This document shows positions 8,012-17,302 of a DNA stretch of 64,000 nucleotides, piece by piece. Every line of letters begins with the position of its first letter. The first letter of the stretch is position 1. The DNA lies in contig NZ_QWDD01000001.1 of the NCBI RefSeq assembly GCF_003722355.1, forward strand, positions 248,001-312,000, given 5' to 3'. The stretch is from Methylocystis hirsuta (GTDB taxonomy: Bacteria > Pseudomonadota > Alphaproteobacteria > Rhizobiales > Beijerinckiaceae). The notes under the pieces were generated by a model. It worked only from the letters and a program-made list of their open reading frames with translations. It did no database searches and was not told the origin of the DNA. Both the position numbers and the translations under genes were made by a program.

Positions 8012-11000
8012 TCACAAAGCGCTCCAGCGGCCGAGTGCGACAAGCTCGCGCAACGCCCGCGCGTCGCGCGGCGTCACGTCGGGATAATCAGGGTCCGCCG
8101 TCGCGGGATCGAAATATTTCCACGAGCGGGCGCATTTGACGCCGGCCGCGCGTTGCGAAACCACGCCGACCCCCGGCGCTTCCGGCAGGCGGAAGGCCTC
8201 CATCGGCGCTTCTCCCGGCAAGACGCGAATATCCGAGGCGATGCAGATTTCGGCGAGATCGACGCCGTCGAGCGCGGCGCGCAATGACTCATCCTCGACA
8301 TAGACGGTCGGCGCCGCTTCAAGCGAAGAGCCGATGCGTTTCTGCGCGCGCTCGATTTCGAGCGCGCCGGTGACGACCGAGCGGATCTTGCGGATCTTCT
8401 CCCATTTCGCGGCAAGAGCGTCGTCGCGCCAGGCGCCGGGAATATTCGGGAAATGCTCGAGATGCACTGAGTCAGCGTTTGGATAGCGCGCAAGCCATGC
8501 TTCCTCGGCCGTGAAGACCAGAATCGGCGCGAGCCAACTCGTGACGCTGCGGAAGATGCGATCGATGGTCGCGAGCGCCGCCTTGCGTTTGACGCTCGAG
8601 GGCGGATCGCAATAGAGCGCGTCCTTGCGCACGTCGAAGTAAAAAGCCGACAGCTCGCTCGTCATGAAATGGGTGAGCAGCGCGACGACGCGCTTGTAGT
8701 CGTAAGCCGCATAGGAGGCGCGGATCGACTCGTCGAGCTGATGCAGACGATGCAGCATGAGGCGTTCAAGTTCTCCCGCCTCGCGCATCGCCGCATCGTC
8801 ATTTGGCTGATAATGCGCCAGCGCGCCGATCATCCAGCGGGTCGTGTTGCGCAGCTTGCGATAAAGCTCGACGAAAGTTTTCAGGATTTCGGGTCCAACG
8901 CGCAGATCGTCGGCGTAATCGGACGCGGCGACCCAGAGGCGCATGATGTCGGCGCCGGAATCGGCGATGATTTCTTGCGGCGCGACGACATTGCCGAGCG
9001 ACTTCGACATTTTGCGGCCGCGCTCGTCGAGCACGAAGCCATGCGTCAGCACGGCGTCGTAGGGCGCGCGGCCGCGCGTCCCGCAGCTTTCGAGTAGCGA
9101 GGAATGGAACCAGCCGCGATGCTGATCGGAGCCTTCAAGATACATGATCTCGTCTTCGCCGCCGTCGCGCTTGCGATGGATGCCGGCGAGCATCGGAAAA
9201 TGCTGCGGGTCTTCGAGCGTGAAGGCGTGGGTCGACCCTGAATCGAACCAGACGTCGAGAACGTCGGAGATCTTCTCGTAATCTTCCGCCTTGTAATCGG
9301 GCGACAGAAAACGCTCGGCGGCCTTCGCTTCATACCAGGCGTCGGCGCCTTCCTTTTCGAACGCCTCGATGATGCGGGCGTTAACGCGCGCGTCGACAAG
9401 CGGCTCATGCGTCCCCTTCTTGACGAAGACCGCGATCGGCACGCCCCAGGCGCGCTGGCGCGAGACGACCCAGTCGGGACGATTGGCGATCATGCCGCGA
9501 ATGCGGTTCTCGCCCGCCGCCGGCGTCCATTGCGTGCGGGCGATTTCCTCGAGCGCGATCTCGCGAAGCGTCGGTCGATTTCCACGAACCTCATCCTGAG
9601 GAGCGTGCGAAGCACGCGTCTCGAAGGATGCGGCCGCCGAACCATCGTCCTTCGAGACGGCGCTGCGCGCCTCCTCAGGATGAGGGTTCGACTGAGAGAA
9701 CCGCGAGTCCATCGCGATGAACCCAGGCGCGATGGATTTATCCATCGCGATGAACCATTGCGGCGTATTGCGGAAGATCACCGGCTTCTTCGAGCGCCAT
9801 GAATGCGGATATTGGTGCTTCAATTTTCCGCGCGCGATGAGATTGCCGGCCTGAACCAGCGCGGTGATCACAGCTTCGTTGGCGTCGCCCTTCTCGCCCT
9901 TGTCGGTGATGACGCGCTTGCCTTCAAAGCCCGGCGCGTCCTTCGTATAGAAGCCGTCCTCATCGACCGTATAGGGAATGCGCGAATCGATGCCGCGCGA
10001 TTGCAGTTCGCGCGCGTTTGCCATCCAGATGTCGAAGTCCTCGCGGCCGTGACCCGGCGCGGTGTGCACGAAGCCCGTGCCCGTGTCGTCGGTGACATGT
10101 TCGCCATCAAAGAGCGGCACGTCGAAATCATAGCCGAGATGCGCAAGCGGATGCGCGCAAATCAGTTCGGCGAGCATCGCGGCGGGCACGTCGTGCAAAC
10201 GCTCATAGCCGTCGACCTTCGCCGCCTTGAACGCCTCGCTTGCAAGCTTGTCGGCGATGACGAAAGTCGCGCCCGGAAGCGCCCAATTGCCCTCGGGCGC
10301 ATGGGTGACGTGATAGAGGCCGTAGTCGATCTTCGAGGAGAAGGAGATCGCGCGATTGCCGGGAAGCGTCCAGGGCGTCGTGGTCCAGATGATGATGCGC
10401 GCGTCGCTCAGTTCGCCTGCGGCGCCGCGCGGGATCGGAAACGCCACCCAGACCTGATCGCTCGTATAATCCTCATATTCGACTTCGGCTTCGGCGAGCG
10501 CGGTCTTTTCGACGACGCTCCACATCACCGGCTTCGAGCCGCGATAGAGCAGGCCGTTCGCGGCGAATTTCATGATCTCGCGCGCGATCGTCGCTTCCGC
10601 CGCATAGGCCATCGTCGAATAGGGATGGCCCCAATCGCCGGCGACCCCTAAGCGCTTGAACTCCTCGCGCTGAATGGCGAGCCAATGTCCCGCATAGGCG
10701 CGGCATTCGCGCCGAAAGGCGATCATCGCGTCGGGATCGGTGAAATCGGGCTTCTGCTTTCCTAAAGCGCGATAATTCTCCTCCTCGATCTTCCATTCGA
10801 TCGGCAGGCCATGACAGTCCCAGCCCGGCACATAGACGCAGTCCTTGCCGGTCATGCGCTGACTGCGCGTCACGAGATCCTTGAGGATCTTATTGAGCGC
10901 ATGGCCGATATGAATATTGCCATTTGCGTAGGGCGGGCCGTCGTGGAGCGTGAATTTCGGACGGCCTTCGCCCGATTCGCGCATTTTTTGCTCCAGGCCG

Positions 11001-11125
11001 ATGGTCTCCCAGCGCTTGAGGATTTCCGGCTCGCGCTGCGGCAGGCCGGCGCGCATCGGAAAATCCGTGACCGGCAGATAGAGGCTTTTCGAATAGTCGG
11101 GCCCGTTCGGGCTGTCGTCGTTCAT
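8012..11125 (-). CDS. ileS: Isoleucyl-tRNA synthetase with an in-frame repeat insertion
   Basis: IleS charges tRNA-Ile and edits valine. The class I signatures HIGH (residues 72-75, in [10 protein letters not shown]) and KMSKS (about 703-707, in [11 protein letters not shown]) are intact, as are [10 protein letters not shown] and the editing-domain motifs [10 protein letters not shown] and [15 protein letters not shown]. The C-terminus has CARSWKYF rather than a full Cys4 zinc knuckle. At 1037 residues it is longer than usual: about residues 479-514, between [10 protein letters not shown] and TLREIAL, are encoded by a palindromic repeat (9585-9690) plus a short duplication. The reading frame is kept, so the gene is probably functional. 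It starts with ATG. Confidence 0.96.
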   Translation of the reverse strand: MNDDSPNGPDYSKSLYLPVTDFPMRAGLPQREPEILKRWETIGLEQKMRESGEGRPKFTLHDGPPYANGNIHIGHALNKILKDLVTRSQRMTGKDCVYVPGWDCHGLPIEWKIEEENYRALGKQKPDFTDPDAMIAFRRECRAYAGHWLAIQREEFKRLGVAGDWGHPYSTMAYAAEATIAREIMKFAANGLLYRGSKPVMWSVVEKTALAEAEVEYEDYTSDQVWVAFPIPRGAAGELSDARIIIWTTTPWTLPGNRAISFSSKIDYGLYHVTHAPEGNWALPGATFVIADKLASEAFKAAKVDGYERLHDVPAAMLAELICAHPLAHLGYDFDVPLFDGEHVTDDTGTGFVHTAPGHGREDFDIWMANARELQSRGIDSRIPYTVDEDGFYTKDAPGFEGKRVITDKGEKGDANEAVITALVQAGNLIARGKLKHQYPHSWRSKKPVIFRNTPQWFIAMDKSIAPGFIAMDSRFSQSNPHPEEARSAVSKDDGSAAASFETRASHAPQDEVRGNRPTLREIALEEIARTQWTPAAGENRIRGMIANRPDWVVSRQRAWGVPIAVFVKKGTHEPLVDARVNARIIEAFEKEGADAWYEAKAAERFLSPDYKAEDYEKISDVLDVWFDSGSTHAFTLEDPQHFPMLAGIHRKRDGGEDEIMYLEGSDQHRGWFHSSLLESCGTRGRAPYDAVLTHGFVLDERGRKMSKSLGNVVAPQEIIADSGADIMRLWVAASDYADDLRVGPEILKTFVELYRKLRNTTRWMIGALAHYQPNDDAAMREAGELERLMLHRLHQLDESIRASYAAYDYKRVVALLTHFMTSELSAFYFDVRKDALYCDPPSSVKRKAALATIDRIFRSVTSWLAPILVFTAEEAWLARYPNADSVHLEHFPNIPGAWRDDALAAKWEKIRKIRSVVTGALEIERAQKRIGSSLEAAPTVYVEDESLRAALDGVDLAEICIASDIRVLPGEAPMEAFRLPEAPGVGVVSQRAAGVKCARSWKYFDPATADPDYPDVTPRDARALRELVALGRWSAL
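9585..9690. repeat. Palindromic repeat element inside ileS
   Basis: The 106-bp element begins CGAACCTCATCCTGAGG and ends CCTCAGGATGAGGGTTCG, nearly perfect inverted termini. A second, inner inverted pair, GTCTCGAAGGA and TCCTTCGAGAC, gives a nested double-hairpin layout. On the ileS strand it reads through as [15 protein letters not shown] and following residues without a stop. The sequence type (CTCATCCTGAGGAGC) is familiar as an intergenic repeat in alphaproteobacteria. Its position in a connecting segment of IleS explains the protein's extra length. Confidence 0.85.
9708..9755. repeat. 33-bp direct duplication next to the ileS insertion
   Basis: TCCATCGCGATGAACC occurs at 9708 and again at 9741, exactly 33 bases apart. 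The protein therefore repeats FIAMD with an 11-residue period ([11 protein letters not shown] then FIAMDS). It adjoins the palindromic element and may be a target duplication or slippage product linked to its insertion. Confidence 0.7.
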
Positions 11126-11357
11126 CGTCGTGAAAACCGGCTGGGGCGGACGCGGGCGCCATAAGCGCCGCTATTGCCGCGCTGATTAGAGGATTTGTGG
11201 AAAGAGCGCCAATCGCGCCGCACCCGGACCCTGCGCGAGCCTTTAGCTCCAAGCGCAGGCCTGGCCGGTAATTCGAATGGCGGTCAGGAAAGGCATCTGG
11301 TCCTTAATAGCAGCGCAAACCGAACGGGAAAAGACGGCCAGTGCCTCTAGCCGGCCC

Positions 11358-11630
11358 CTAGCGGGGCCGCCGCAGCCCGAGCAGTCCGGCGAGATAAGCT
11401 AACCCTCCCGCCACAACGGCGATGACCAGCAACACCAGAAATGCGCCGGACAGCAGCGTGAACCCGATGAAGAGCAACAACAGCAGCGCCGCGGTGACGA
11501 TCAGGCTCTGCCATGGCGAGAGCTTGACGACCTTGACGCGACCGGCGCCCGTCGCGACCCAGATCCGAGAGGCGTCCGTCTCCTCGCCCGGCAAGATGAT
11601 TTCGACCCGTCCCTTGGGCTCTTCGTTCAT
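11358..11630 (-). CDS. Small two-helix membrane protein
   Basis: I do not recognise the family. The 90-residue product has a charged N-terminus (MNEEPKGRVEIILPGEE), a short soluble part and two hydrophobic segments (about 43-63 and 65-85) ending in RRPR. GGAAGGAG lies 7 bases before the ATG, an unusually good ribosome-binding site that supports it as a real gene. It lies between ileS and ribF on the same strand. A two-helix membrane adaptor or regulator is possible, but nothing shows its role. Confidence 0.7.
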   Translation of the reverse strand: MNEEPKGRVEIILPGEETDASRIWVATGAGRVKVVKLSPWQSLIVTAALLLLLFIGFTLLSGAFLVLLVIAVVAGGLAYLAGLLGLRRPR

Positions 11631-11694
11631 AACGGCTCCTTCCTGTCGAGGACGATGTCTTCAAGCTAGATCACGCGTAACTTATGGCAACAGA

Positions 11695-12666
11695 TCATTC
11701 GCCCTGCGTCGCCGCGCCGCTTTCGGCCAATCGTCTTCGCGCCTCTTCGACGTCGACGCGCATTCTTTCGACGAGCGCCTCGACGCTGTCGAATTTCGCT
11801 TCGGCCCGTATGAAGCCGTAGAAGGCGACTTCCACCTCCTTGCCGTAGAGGTCGCCATCGAAATCGAAGAGGAAGACTTCAAGCAGCGGCGCGCCATTGT
11901 CAAAGGTCGGTCGGCGTCCGAAGCTGGCGACGCCCTGATGAACCTTCCCATCGACCTCGATCGTCACCGCGTAGATCCCGTGCTTGAGCCGATTGGCGGG
12001 ATCGAGCGCGATATTGGCGGTCGGAAAGCCCAATTCGCGTCCGCGCTTGTCGCCATGACGCACGACGCCGCGAATGAAATAGGGGTGGCCGAGAAGCCGG
12101 CGGGCCAAGGCCGCGTCGCCGCGCTCGAGCGCCTCCCGCGTCGCTGTCGAAGAGACGGCCTCCAAGCTGCCCTCTTCGTCCTGGGTGATGCGGTCGACGA
12201 TCTCCACGATCATCCCGAGCCTTTCGCCTTCGGCGCGCAGGAACTCTGGTCCGCCTTCGCGACCGGCGCCGAAACGAAAATCATAGCCCGCGACGACCGC
12301 CGAAAGCCGCAGGCGCTTGTGCAGGATCTCTTGCGTGAAGACGCGCGCCGGGCTCTGCGCGAAGTCCTTGTCGAAGGTGAGCACGACGATCCCGTCGAGG
12401 CCGAGCCGCGCCGCCTGCGCCGCCTTTGCGTCTGGCGGCGTGAGACGAAAAATCACCGTCCGCCCCGCGAAAAAATCCGCCGGATGCGGCTCGAAGGTCA
12501 GCAGAATGCAGGGACGCGAGAGTTTCGCGGCGAGCGCCTGGGCCCGAGCGATGACGCCGCGGTGGCCTCTGTGCAAGCCGTCGAAATTGCCGACCGCCGC
12601 GACCGCGCCTTCCAATCCAGGCGGCGGCGCTTGAGGGTCGCGCGCGACGATGAAGGAGGCGGACAC
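11695..12666 (-). CDS. ribF: Bifunctional riboflavin kinase/FAD synthetase RibF
   Basis: RibF phosphorylates riboflavin to FMN and adenylylates FMN to FAD. The N-terminal nucleotidyltransferase motifs AVGNFDGLHRGH and LTFEPHP and the C-terminal kinase motifs GRELGFPTANI, KHGIYAV and GVASFGRRPTF are present. I place the start at a GTG at 12666, 17 bases after the maoC stop, giving 323 residues, the usual length. Longer in-frame starts would run back into maoC and lack family similarity. It is cotranscribed with maoC upstream. FAD supply fits the nearby flavoprotein genes, though this is only context. Confidence 0.94.
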   Translation of the reverse strand: MSASFIVARDPQAPPPGLEGAVAAVGNFDGLHRGHRGVIARAQALAAKLSRPCILLTFEPHPADFFAGRTVIFRLTPPDAKAAQAARLGLDGIVVLTFDKDFAQSPARVFTQEILHKRLRLSAVVAGYDFRFGAGREGGPEFLRAEGERLGMIVEIVDRITQDEEGSLEAVSSTATREALERGDAALARRLLGHPYFIRGVVRHGDKRGRELGFPTANIALDPANRLKHGIYAVTIEVDGKVHQGVASFGRRPTFDNGAPLLEVFLFDFDGDLYGKEVEVAFYGFIRAEAKFDSVEALVERMRVDVEEARRRLAESGAATQGE

Positions 12667-12683
12667 GGCCCGGGCCGGAAGAA

Positions 12684-13169
12684 TTAAGCCGAGGCCGGCT
12701 TCACCTCTGCTGGCGCTGGCGTCGCGGCGCGTATCGCCTGCTCGCGGCTCGGCACCATGACGAAGGCCTCGCCGTCGAGCACGACCTTGCCGTCGACGAG
12801 ACATTCGCATTTGAGTTTGGCGCGCCGGCCTTTTTCGATCAGCTCCACCACCTCGACAATGACGGTGATGACGTCGCCGATCTTCACCGGCGCGCGGAAA
12901 TTCAGCGTCTGCGACAGATAGACTGCGCCGGGGCCGGGCAGATACATGCCGATGACCGTCGAAATGAGCGAGGCCGTATAAAGGCCATGGACGATGCGCT
13001 CGCCAAAGCGCGTCTTCGAGGCGAAGTGATCCGAAAGATGAATCGGATTGCGGTCGCCGGAAAGATCGGCGAAGGCGATGACGTCGTCGTCCATCACCGC
13101 CTTCATCAGCGTCTCGCGCATGCCGACGCTCAGATCCTCGAAATAGTAGATTTTGAACGGCGTCGACAT
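12684..13169 (-). CDS. MaoC-family (R)-specific enoyl-CoA hydratase
   Basis: The 161-residue product is a hot-dog fold hydratase that adds water to enoyl-CoA to give (R)-3-hydroxyacyl-CoA. The catalytic Asp/His motif is seen in DLSGDRNPIHLSDHFA, followed by FGERIVHGLY. The ATG at 13169 (MSTPFKIYYFEDLSVG) is chosen because a longer frame would overlap the HAD gene and has no family similarity. In PHB-making bacteria such enzymes (PhaJ type) feed (R)-3-hydroxyacyl-CoA to polymer synthesis; that role here is inference. Confidence 0.88.
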   Translation of the reverse strand: MSTPFKIYYFEDLSVGMRETLMKAVMDDDVIAFADLSGDRNPIHLSDHFASKTRFGERIVHGLYTASLISTVIGMYLPGPGAVYLSQTLNFRAPVKIGDVITVIVEVVELIEKGRRAKLKCECLVDGKVVLDGEAFVMVPSREQAIRAATPAPAEVKPASA

Positions 13170-13230
13170 GGAGCCACCGGAAAGTTGCGTCGCGGATCGT
13201 GACCGCAGGAGAGGCCTGCGCAGCCCCCTT

Positions 13231-14139
13231 TTACCAGAAAAGCTCGCGAGCCAAAGCCTTGGGACGAGCGCCGGCGCGCGCGAAGAGCGATTCGAGCGCC
13301 GCTTCGTCCAGCGCGCCGCCGCCGGGATGCAGCTCGGCGCGATGCACGCCATGGATGATGAAGAGGCAGTCGAGCCCGGCGCGGCCCGCGCCGGCAAGGT
13401 CGGTGAAGGCGCCGTCGCCGATCGCCAGCGTGCGCGCCTTGTCGACGTCGCCGCCGCGCAAATTCTTGAGCCGCTCCAGGGCGGCGGCGTAGATGGGGGC
13501 GTGGGGCTTGCCGAAGGTCAGAACGCGGCCGTCGATCGCCGCGTAGCGTTCGGCGATGGCGCCGGCGCAGTAGACGAGATCATTGCCGATGGCGACGACA
13601 ATATCGGGATTGGCGCACAGCATCGTCAGGTCGCGCGCCTTCAGCGCAGCGAGTTGCTCGTCATAGTCCGAGGGCGTTTCGTTGCGGTCGTCAAAGAGGC
13701 CGGTGCAGACGATGTAATCGGCGGCTTCCGGCCCGACGCGCATGATCGGCGCGCCGAGACGCCGCGCGGCCGCCCGGAACAGACCGTCGTCGCGTGCGGG
13801 GCCCAGGTGGTAGACCGCCTGTCCGGCGCGCGCGACGATTTCGCGCAGCGCCAGCTCGCCCGCCGAGAGGAGATCGTCGAAACAGTCCTGCGGAACGCCG
13901 AGGCCCAGGAGCTGACGGCGCACTTCTTCGTCCGGGCGCGAGGCGTTGGTGATCAGCACGACGATCCCGCCTTGCGCGCGGAAGCGCCGCAATGCCTCAG
14001 CGGCTTCCGGGAAGTGGCGCCGGCCGTCGATCAGCACGCCCCAGCCGTCGCACAGAATCGCGTCATATCCGTCGGCGATGTCGCGCAGGCCGGCGATGAA
14101 CGGAATGCGGCTGCGGTCTCCCGAGGCGCCCGCCGTCAA
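13231..14139 (-). CDS. HAD superfamily class IIA hydrolase (TIGR01459-like)
   Basis: HAD phosphatase of the class IIA (NagD-like) type. Motif I is ILCDGWGVLIDG (about 28-39) with Asp31 as the expected nucleophile; motif II is VLITNAS; LTFGKPHAPIYAAALERLK supplies the motif III lysine; and LAIGDGAFTDLAGAGRAGLD is motif IV. The start is a TTG at 14139 that overlaps the carbonic anhydrase stop (TTGA), so the two genes are translationally coupled. No alternative start lies between it and motif I. The substrate is unknown. Confidence 0.88.
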   Translation of the reverse strand: MTAGASGDRSRIPFIAGLRDIADGYDAILCDGWGVLIDGRRHFPEAAEALRRFRAQGGIVVLITNASRPDEEVRRQLLGLGVPQDCFDDLLSAGELALREIVARAGQAVYHLGPARDDGLFRAAARRLGAPIMRVGPEAADYIVCTGLFDDRNETPSDYDEQLAALKARDLTMLCANPDIVVAIGNDLVYCAGAIAERYAAIDGRVLTFGKPHAPIYAAALERLKNLRGGDVDKARTLAIGDGAFTDLAGAGRAGLDCLFIIHGVHRAELHPGGGALDEAALESLFARAGARPKALARELFW

Positions 14140-14852
14140 AAGCGCGCCTCGGCGAATGCGGCGGCGTAGGCTCCGTCGCAGACGGGATTAAAAACCCCCG
14201 TCGATTCGTCGAGCAGGAACAATCGCCCGTCCATGATTCGAAACAAGGCGCCGTGCAGCCGCAGATGCCGGTGATGTTCGAGCACCTGGATCATGGGAAA
14301 GGAGCGCAAGTTGCGCAGCGTCTGCCTCACCGACTCGAACTCCAGGCGCTCCACATAGTCGGCGTCCTTGGGATTGGGCCGAACGCCCAGGCGATCAGCC
14401 GCGGGGCCAAGCATTTTAATCCAGTCGCCGATAAAGTCGCTGTGGCTCAGCCGCGGCGCGTCGGGATCCGCGGCGATTTCCGCATAGGCGCGCACCCCGC
14501 CGCATTGCCCATGGCCGAGCACCACGAGGTCTGAAACTTTTAGCGCCATGACGGCGTATTCCAGCGCCGCGGAAGCGCCGTGATAATGATCGTCGGGCTC
14601 GTAAGGCGGCACCAGCGCCGCGACGTTGCGCAAGACGAAAAGTTCGCCGGGGCCAGCGTTGAAGATGGTCTCGGGCGCGACGCGCGAATCGCAGCAGCTG
14701 ATGATCATCGTTTTGGGCGTCTGGCCCCTGACCGCCAACTCTTCGAATCGGTCGTGATCGGCCAGAAAACGCCCGCGAATGAAGGACTCATAGCCCTCAA
14801 TGAGCGTTTCCGGCAGACCGGTCGCGCCGGACGACTGCTCGTGATCCGCCAT
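14136..14852 (-). CDS. Beta-class carbonic anhydrase
   Basis: It interconverts CO2 and bicarbonate. The zinc ligands and active-site dyad of the beta class are visible: CCDSR (Cys53, Asp55, Arg57) and HGQC (His114, Cys117). Length 238 is normal. AAGGGA precedes the ATG by about 7 bases. It is the first gene of a leftward pair with the HAD hydrolase. Bicarbonate supply would matter for carboxylases of lipid and C1 metabolism, but no such gene is adjacent. Confidence 0.95.
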   Translation of the reverse strand: MADHEQSSGATGLPETLIEGYESFIRGRFLADHDRFEELAVRGQTPKTMIISCCDSRVAPETIFNAGPGELFVLRNVAALVPPYEPDDHYHGASAALEYAVMALKVSDLVVLGHGQCGGVRAYAEIAADPDAPRLSHSDFIGDWIKMLGPAADRLGVRPNPKDADYVERLEFESVRQTLRNLRSFPMIQVLEHHRHLRLHGALFRIMDGRLFLLDESTGVFNPVCDGAYAAAFAEARF

Positions 14853-15001
14853 TTAACGTTCCCTTCGCGCCCCTCCGCCTCGGCCAGGTCCACCTCGGTC
14901 AAGTTCACCTTGGCCAAGCGGATGGCGGACCCTGGGGTTATTGTGTAGATCACGCGGCGGGGTCAAGAGCAGGCCGAATCGTTTCGATGCTGGAGTTTTG
15001 A

Positions 15002-15871
15002 ATGATTTCCCGACTAAAGCGCAGCGTGCTGGCGATGCCGGGTTCGAACGCCCGAGCGCTGGAGAAGGGCAAGACGCTCGCCGCCGACGTCCTGATGTTC
15101 GAACTTGAAGACGGTGTCGCGGAATCCGCCAAGGCGACGGCGCGCGCGCAGGTCGCGGCGGCGGTGGCCGGCGGCGGCTATGGCGCGCGGCAACTCGTCG
15201 TGCGCGTTAACGCCCGCGGCTCCGAGTGGTATAAGCCCGACATCGCCGCTATCGCGCCGCTCGGCCCAGACGGCATCGTCATTCCCAAGGTCAGTTCACG
15301 CGACGAGATTTTGAAGGCGGCCGCCGATCTCGTCGCCGCCGGCGCCCCGTACAAGACGCGCCTCTGGGCGATGATCGAGACGCCGCGGTCCGTCCTGGAC
15401 ATCGAAAAAATCGCCAGCGCCGCAGACGATCGGGCTTCGCGACTCGAGGTCCTGGTGCTTGGCCCCAACGACATCGCCAAATCGACGCGCGCGCGGCTCA
15501 CGCCCGGACGGCCGGCGCTGCTCTCCTGGCTTTCGGCCGGCGTGCTTGCGGCGCGAGTTCACAACATCGAGATCATCGACGGGATTTACAACGACTTCAA
15601 CGATCTCGACGGCCTTCGTCGCGAGGCGGAGCAGGGGCGCGACTTCGGCTTCGACGGGAAAATGCTCATTCATCCAGGCCAGATCGGTCCGGTGAACGAA
15701 ATTTTCGCGCCGAGCGCCGAGGAGGTCGATTTCGCCCGCCGGATCATCGCCGTGTTCGACGAGCCGGACAACGCGGACAAGGGCGTGGTGCAGATCGATG
15801 GGAAGATGGTCGAACGTCTGCATCTCGACATTGCGCGCCGCACGTTGCAGCTTGTCGAGGCTTCAGGCTGA
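15002..15871 (+). CDS. CoA ester lyase, HpcH/HpaI-CitE family
   Basis: The 289-residue TIM-barrel protein resembles citrate lyase beta chain and malyl-CoA/methylmalyl-CoA lyase-like enzymes. Visible motifs are RSVLAMPGSN, FELEDGVAESAK (Mg2+-binding acidic residues), VRVNARGSEWYKPDI, MIETPRSVLDIEKIA, VLGPNDIAKST and GKMLIHPGQIGPVNEIF. GGAG precedes the ATG. The exact CoA ester cannot be read from sequence; the dedicated serine-cycle malyl-CoA lyase is usually longer, so a CitE-like paralogue is more likely. Confidence 0.88.
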   Translation: MISRLKRSVLAMPGSNARALEKGKTLAADVLMFELEDGVAESAKATARAQVAAAVAGGGYGARQLVVRVNARGSEWYKPDIAAIAPLGPDGIVIPKVSSRDEILKAAADLVAAGAPYKTRLWAMIETPRSVLDIEKIASAADDRASRLEVLVLGPNDIAKSTRARLTPGRPALLSWLSAGVLAARVHNIEIIDGIYNDFNDLDGLRREAEQGRDFGFDGKMLIHPGQIGPVNEIFAPSAEEVDFARRIIAVFDEPDNADKGVVQIDGKMVERLHLDIARRTLQLVEASG

Positions 15872-15937
15872 AGGCCGCCTGTTTTGCGGGCGCCGAACGC
15901 ATCAACTATAAGGATGCGGGACAGCAAGGATGAGCCA

Positions 15938-17287
15938 ATGGTCTTGCCGAACGACGAAGAACCGAAGCGCGTCGAATCTTCGGAAGCGCCCATCGATTTT
16001 GCAGAATCGCCGTCTGAACCGCCGCCTTCGCCGCCGGTCGGACGCAAGCGGCGCTCTTTCTTCGGCCGGCTGGCGTCGACGCTGCTGCTGCTCGTCCTCA
16101 TCGCGGGCGCGGCCCTTTATGCGGCCATCGCGTTCAAGGACCGAAACGAGCGGCTGAAGATCGTCGCCGACTATGCCGAGCCATATGTCGATCAGGCGAG
16201 CGGCGCCTTAGGCGCGTTGAAAGATCGCGTCCGTTCGCTCGTCGGCGAGACCGAACCGACGCAGACGACGGCGATCCCGCCCGAGGCGCCGCCAAGCGAG
16301 CCGGCCGCGAGCGGCGCGGAAGCGCCTCCGCCCGCCGCCGCGCCGGCGAAGCCTGCTGAAACGGCGGTCGAACGGGCGCCACTGGCGCCGTCCACGCCGG
16401 CGCAGAACGCCGCCATTGAATCGCAGAACGCCGCCATAGAATCGCAAAAGGCGGCGCTCGCGGCGCTGCAAGGCCGCGTCGATTCGGCCGAAGAGCTGGC
16501 GCAACGCGCCTTGCGCGCCGCCGAAGCCGCCGAGACGGCCGCCAACGCCGCCAAGACGAGCGCCGAAGCGGCGGCGAAGGCGAGCCCGGCGCCCGCCGCT
16601 TCCGCCGAACAAGGCGGCGCGCTAACCGCCAACGAGCAGGTGACCGCGCTTGAAGGCCGCATCGACGAGCTCGGCGATGAAATCAAGGCGCTGCGTGAGC
16701 GCCTCGAGTCTTCGAAGGGCGAGACGCGCGCGGCGCCAGAGGCCACCGCGGCCAAAACTCCGGACGGACCGGCGGCGATCGTCGTCGTCGCCTATGCGCT
16801 TCAACGCGAGTTGGAGGCGGGCCGGCCCTATGCTCTCGAGACGAAGGCGCTGACGCGGCTCGGCGCCGATCCCGCCGCGTTGGCGGCCCTCTCGCCATTG
16901 GCGGAAAAGGGCGCGCCGACCGCGGCGCAATTGAAGGCGGACTTCGCGCCGGCCGCCAAGCGCATTCACGCGCTTGAGAGCGGCGCATCCGGCGATCTTA
17001 CAGAGCATCTGATGAAGGGCGCCAGCAAACTCGTGCGCGTTCGTCCCTCCGGTCAAGCGCCGACGACCGAGGCTCAGACGGTGGAAGAAAAAGTCGCTCA
17101 CATCGAAGCGGCGCTCGCCCATGGCGATCTCGCTCAGGCGAGCGCCGTTTTCGCGGCGCTCCCCGAAGCGGCCCAGAACGAAGCCAAGGATTTCGGCGCG
17201 ACCTTGCGCGCCCGCGTCGATGCAGGACGGGCGGCCGACGATCTGCTGCATGGCGCGATCGCCGCGCTCGGCGCAACGAAAGAGTAA
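15938..17287 (+). CDS. Mic60/mitofilin-like inner membrane protein (COG4223)
   Basis: Alphaproteobacterial Mic60 homologues shape the inner membrane and intracytoplasmic membranes. The protein has a cytoplasmic acidic/proline-rich head, one transmembrane helix (about residues 52-75, STLLLLVLIAGAALYAAIAF), a long Ala/Glu-rich coiled coil with a repeated QNAAIES segment, and a C-terminal mitofilin-type helical domain (EEKVAHIEAALAHGDLAQAS). I use the ATG at 15938 (449 residues) because AAGGA lies 7 bases upstream; the ATG at 15914 has its AAGG too close. hemY follows 15 bases later, the conserved partner. hemC and hemD, common upstream neighbours, are absent. Confidence 0.87.
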   Translation: MVLPNDEEPKRVESSEAPIDFAESPSEPPPSPPVGRKRRSFFGRLASTLLLLVLIAGAALYAAIAFKDRNERLKIVADYAEPYVDQASGALGALKDRVRSLVGETEPTQTTAIPPEAPPSEPAASGAEAPPPAAAPAKPAETAVERAPLAPSTPAQNAAIESQNAAIESQKAALAALQGRVDSAEELAQRALRAAEAAETAANAAKTSAEAAAKASPAPAASAEQGGALTANEQVTALEGRIDELGDEIKALRERLESSKGETRAAPEATAAKTPDGPAAIVVVAYALQRELEAGRPYALETKALTRLGADPAALAALSPLAEKGAPTAAQLKADFAPAAKRIHALESGASGDLTEHLMKGASKLVRVRPSGQAPTTEAQTVEEKVAHIEAALAHGDLAQASAVFAALPEAAQNEAKDFGATLRARVDAGRAADDLLHGAIAALGATKE

Positions 17288-17302
17288 GCGGGATCCATCG
17301 CC

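Noticed and set aside
11126..11357. Leader control element (T-box-like) upstream of ileS
   Set aside because: No T-box sequence or anti-terminator could be made out, and such elements are not expected for ileS in proteobacteria.
15041..15065. GGTTCGAA-type T-loop suggesting a tRNA gene
   Set aside because: It lies within the CoA-ester lyase coding sequence (PGSNARALEK) and has no acceptor or anticodon stem; no tRNA or rRNA gene was found in the window.
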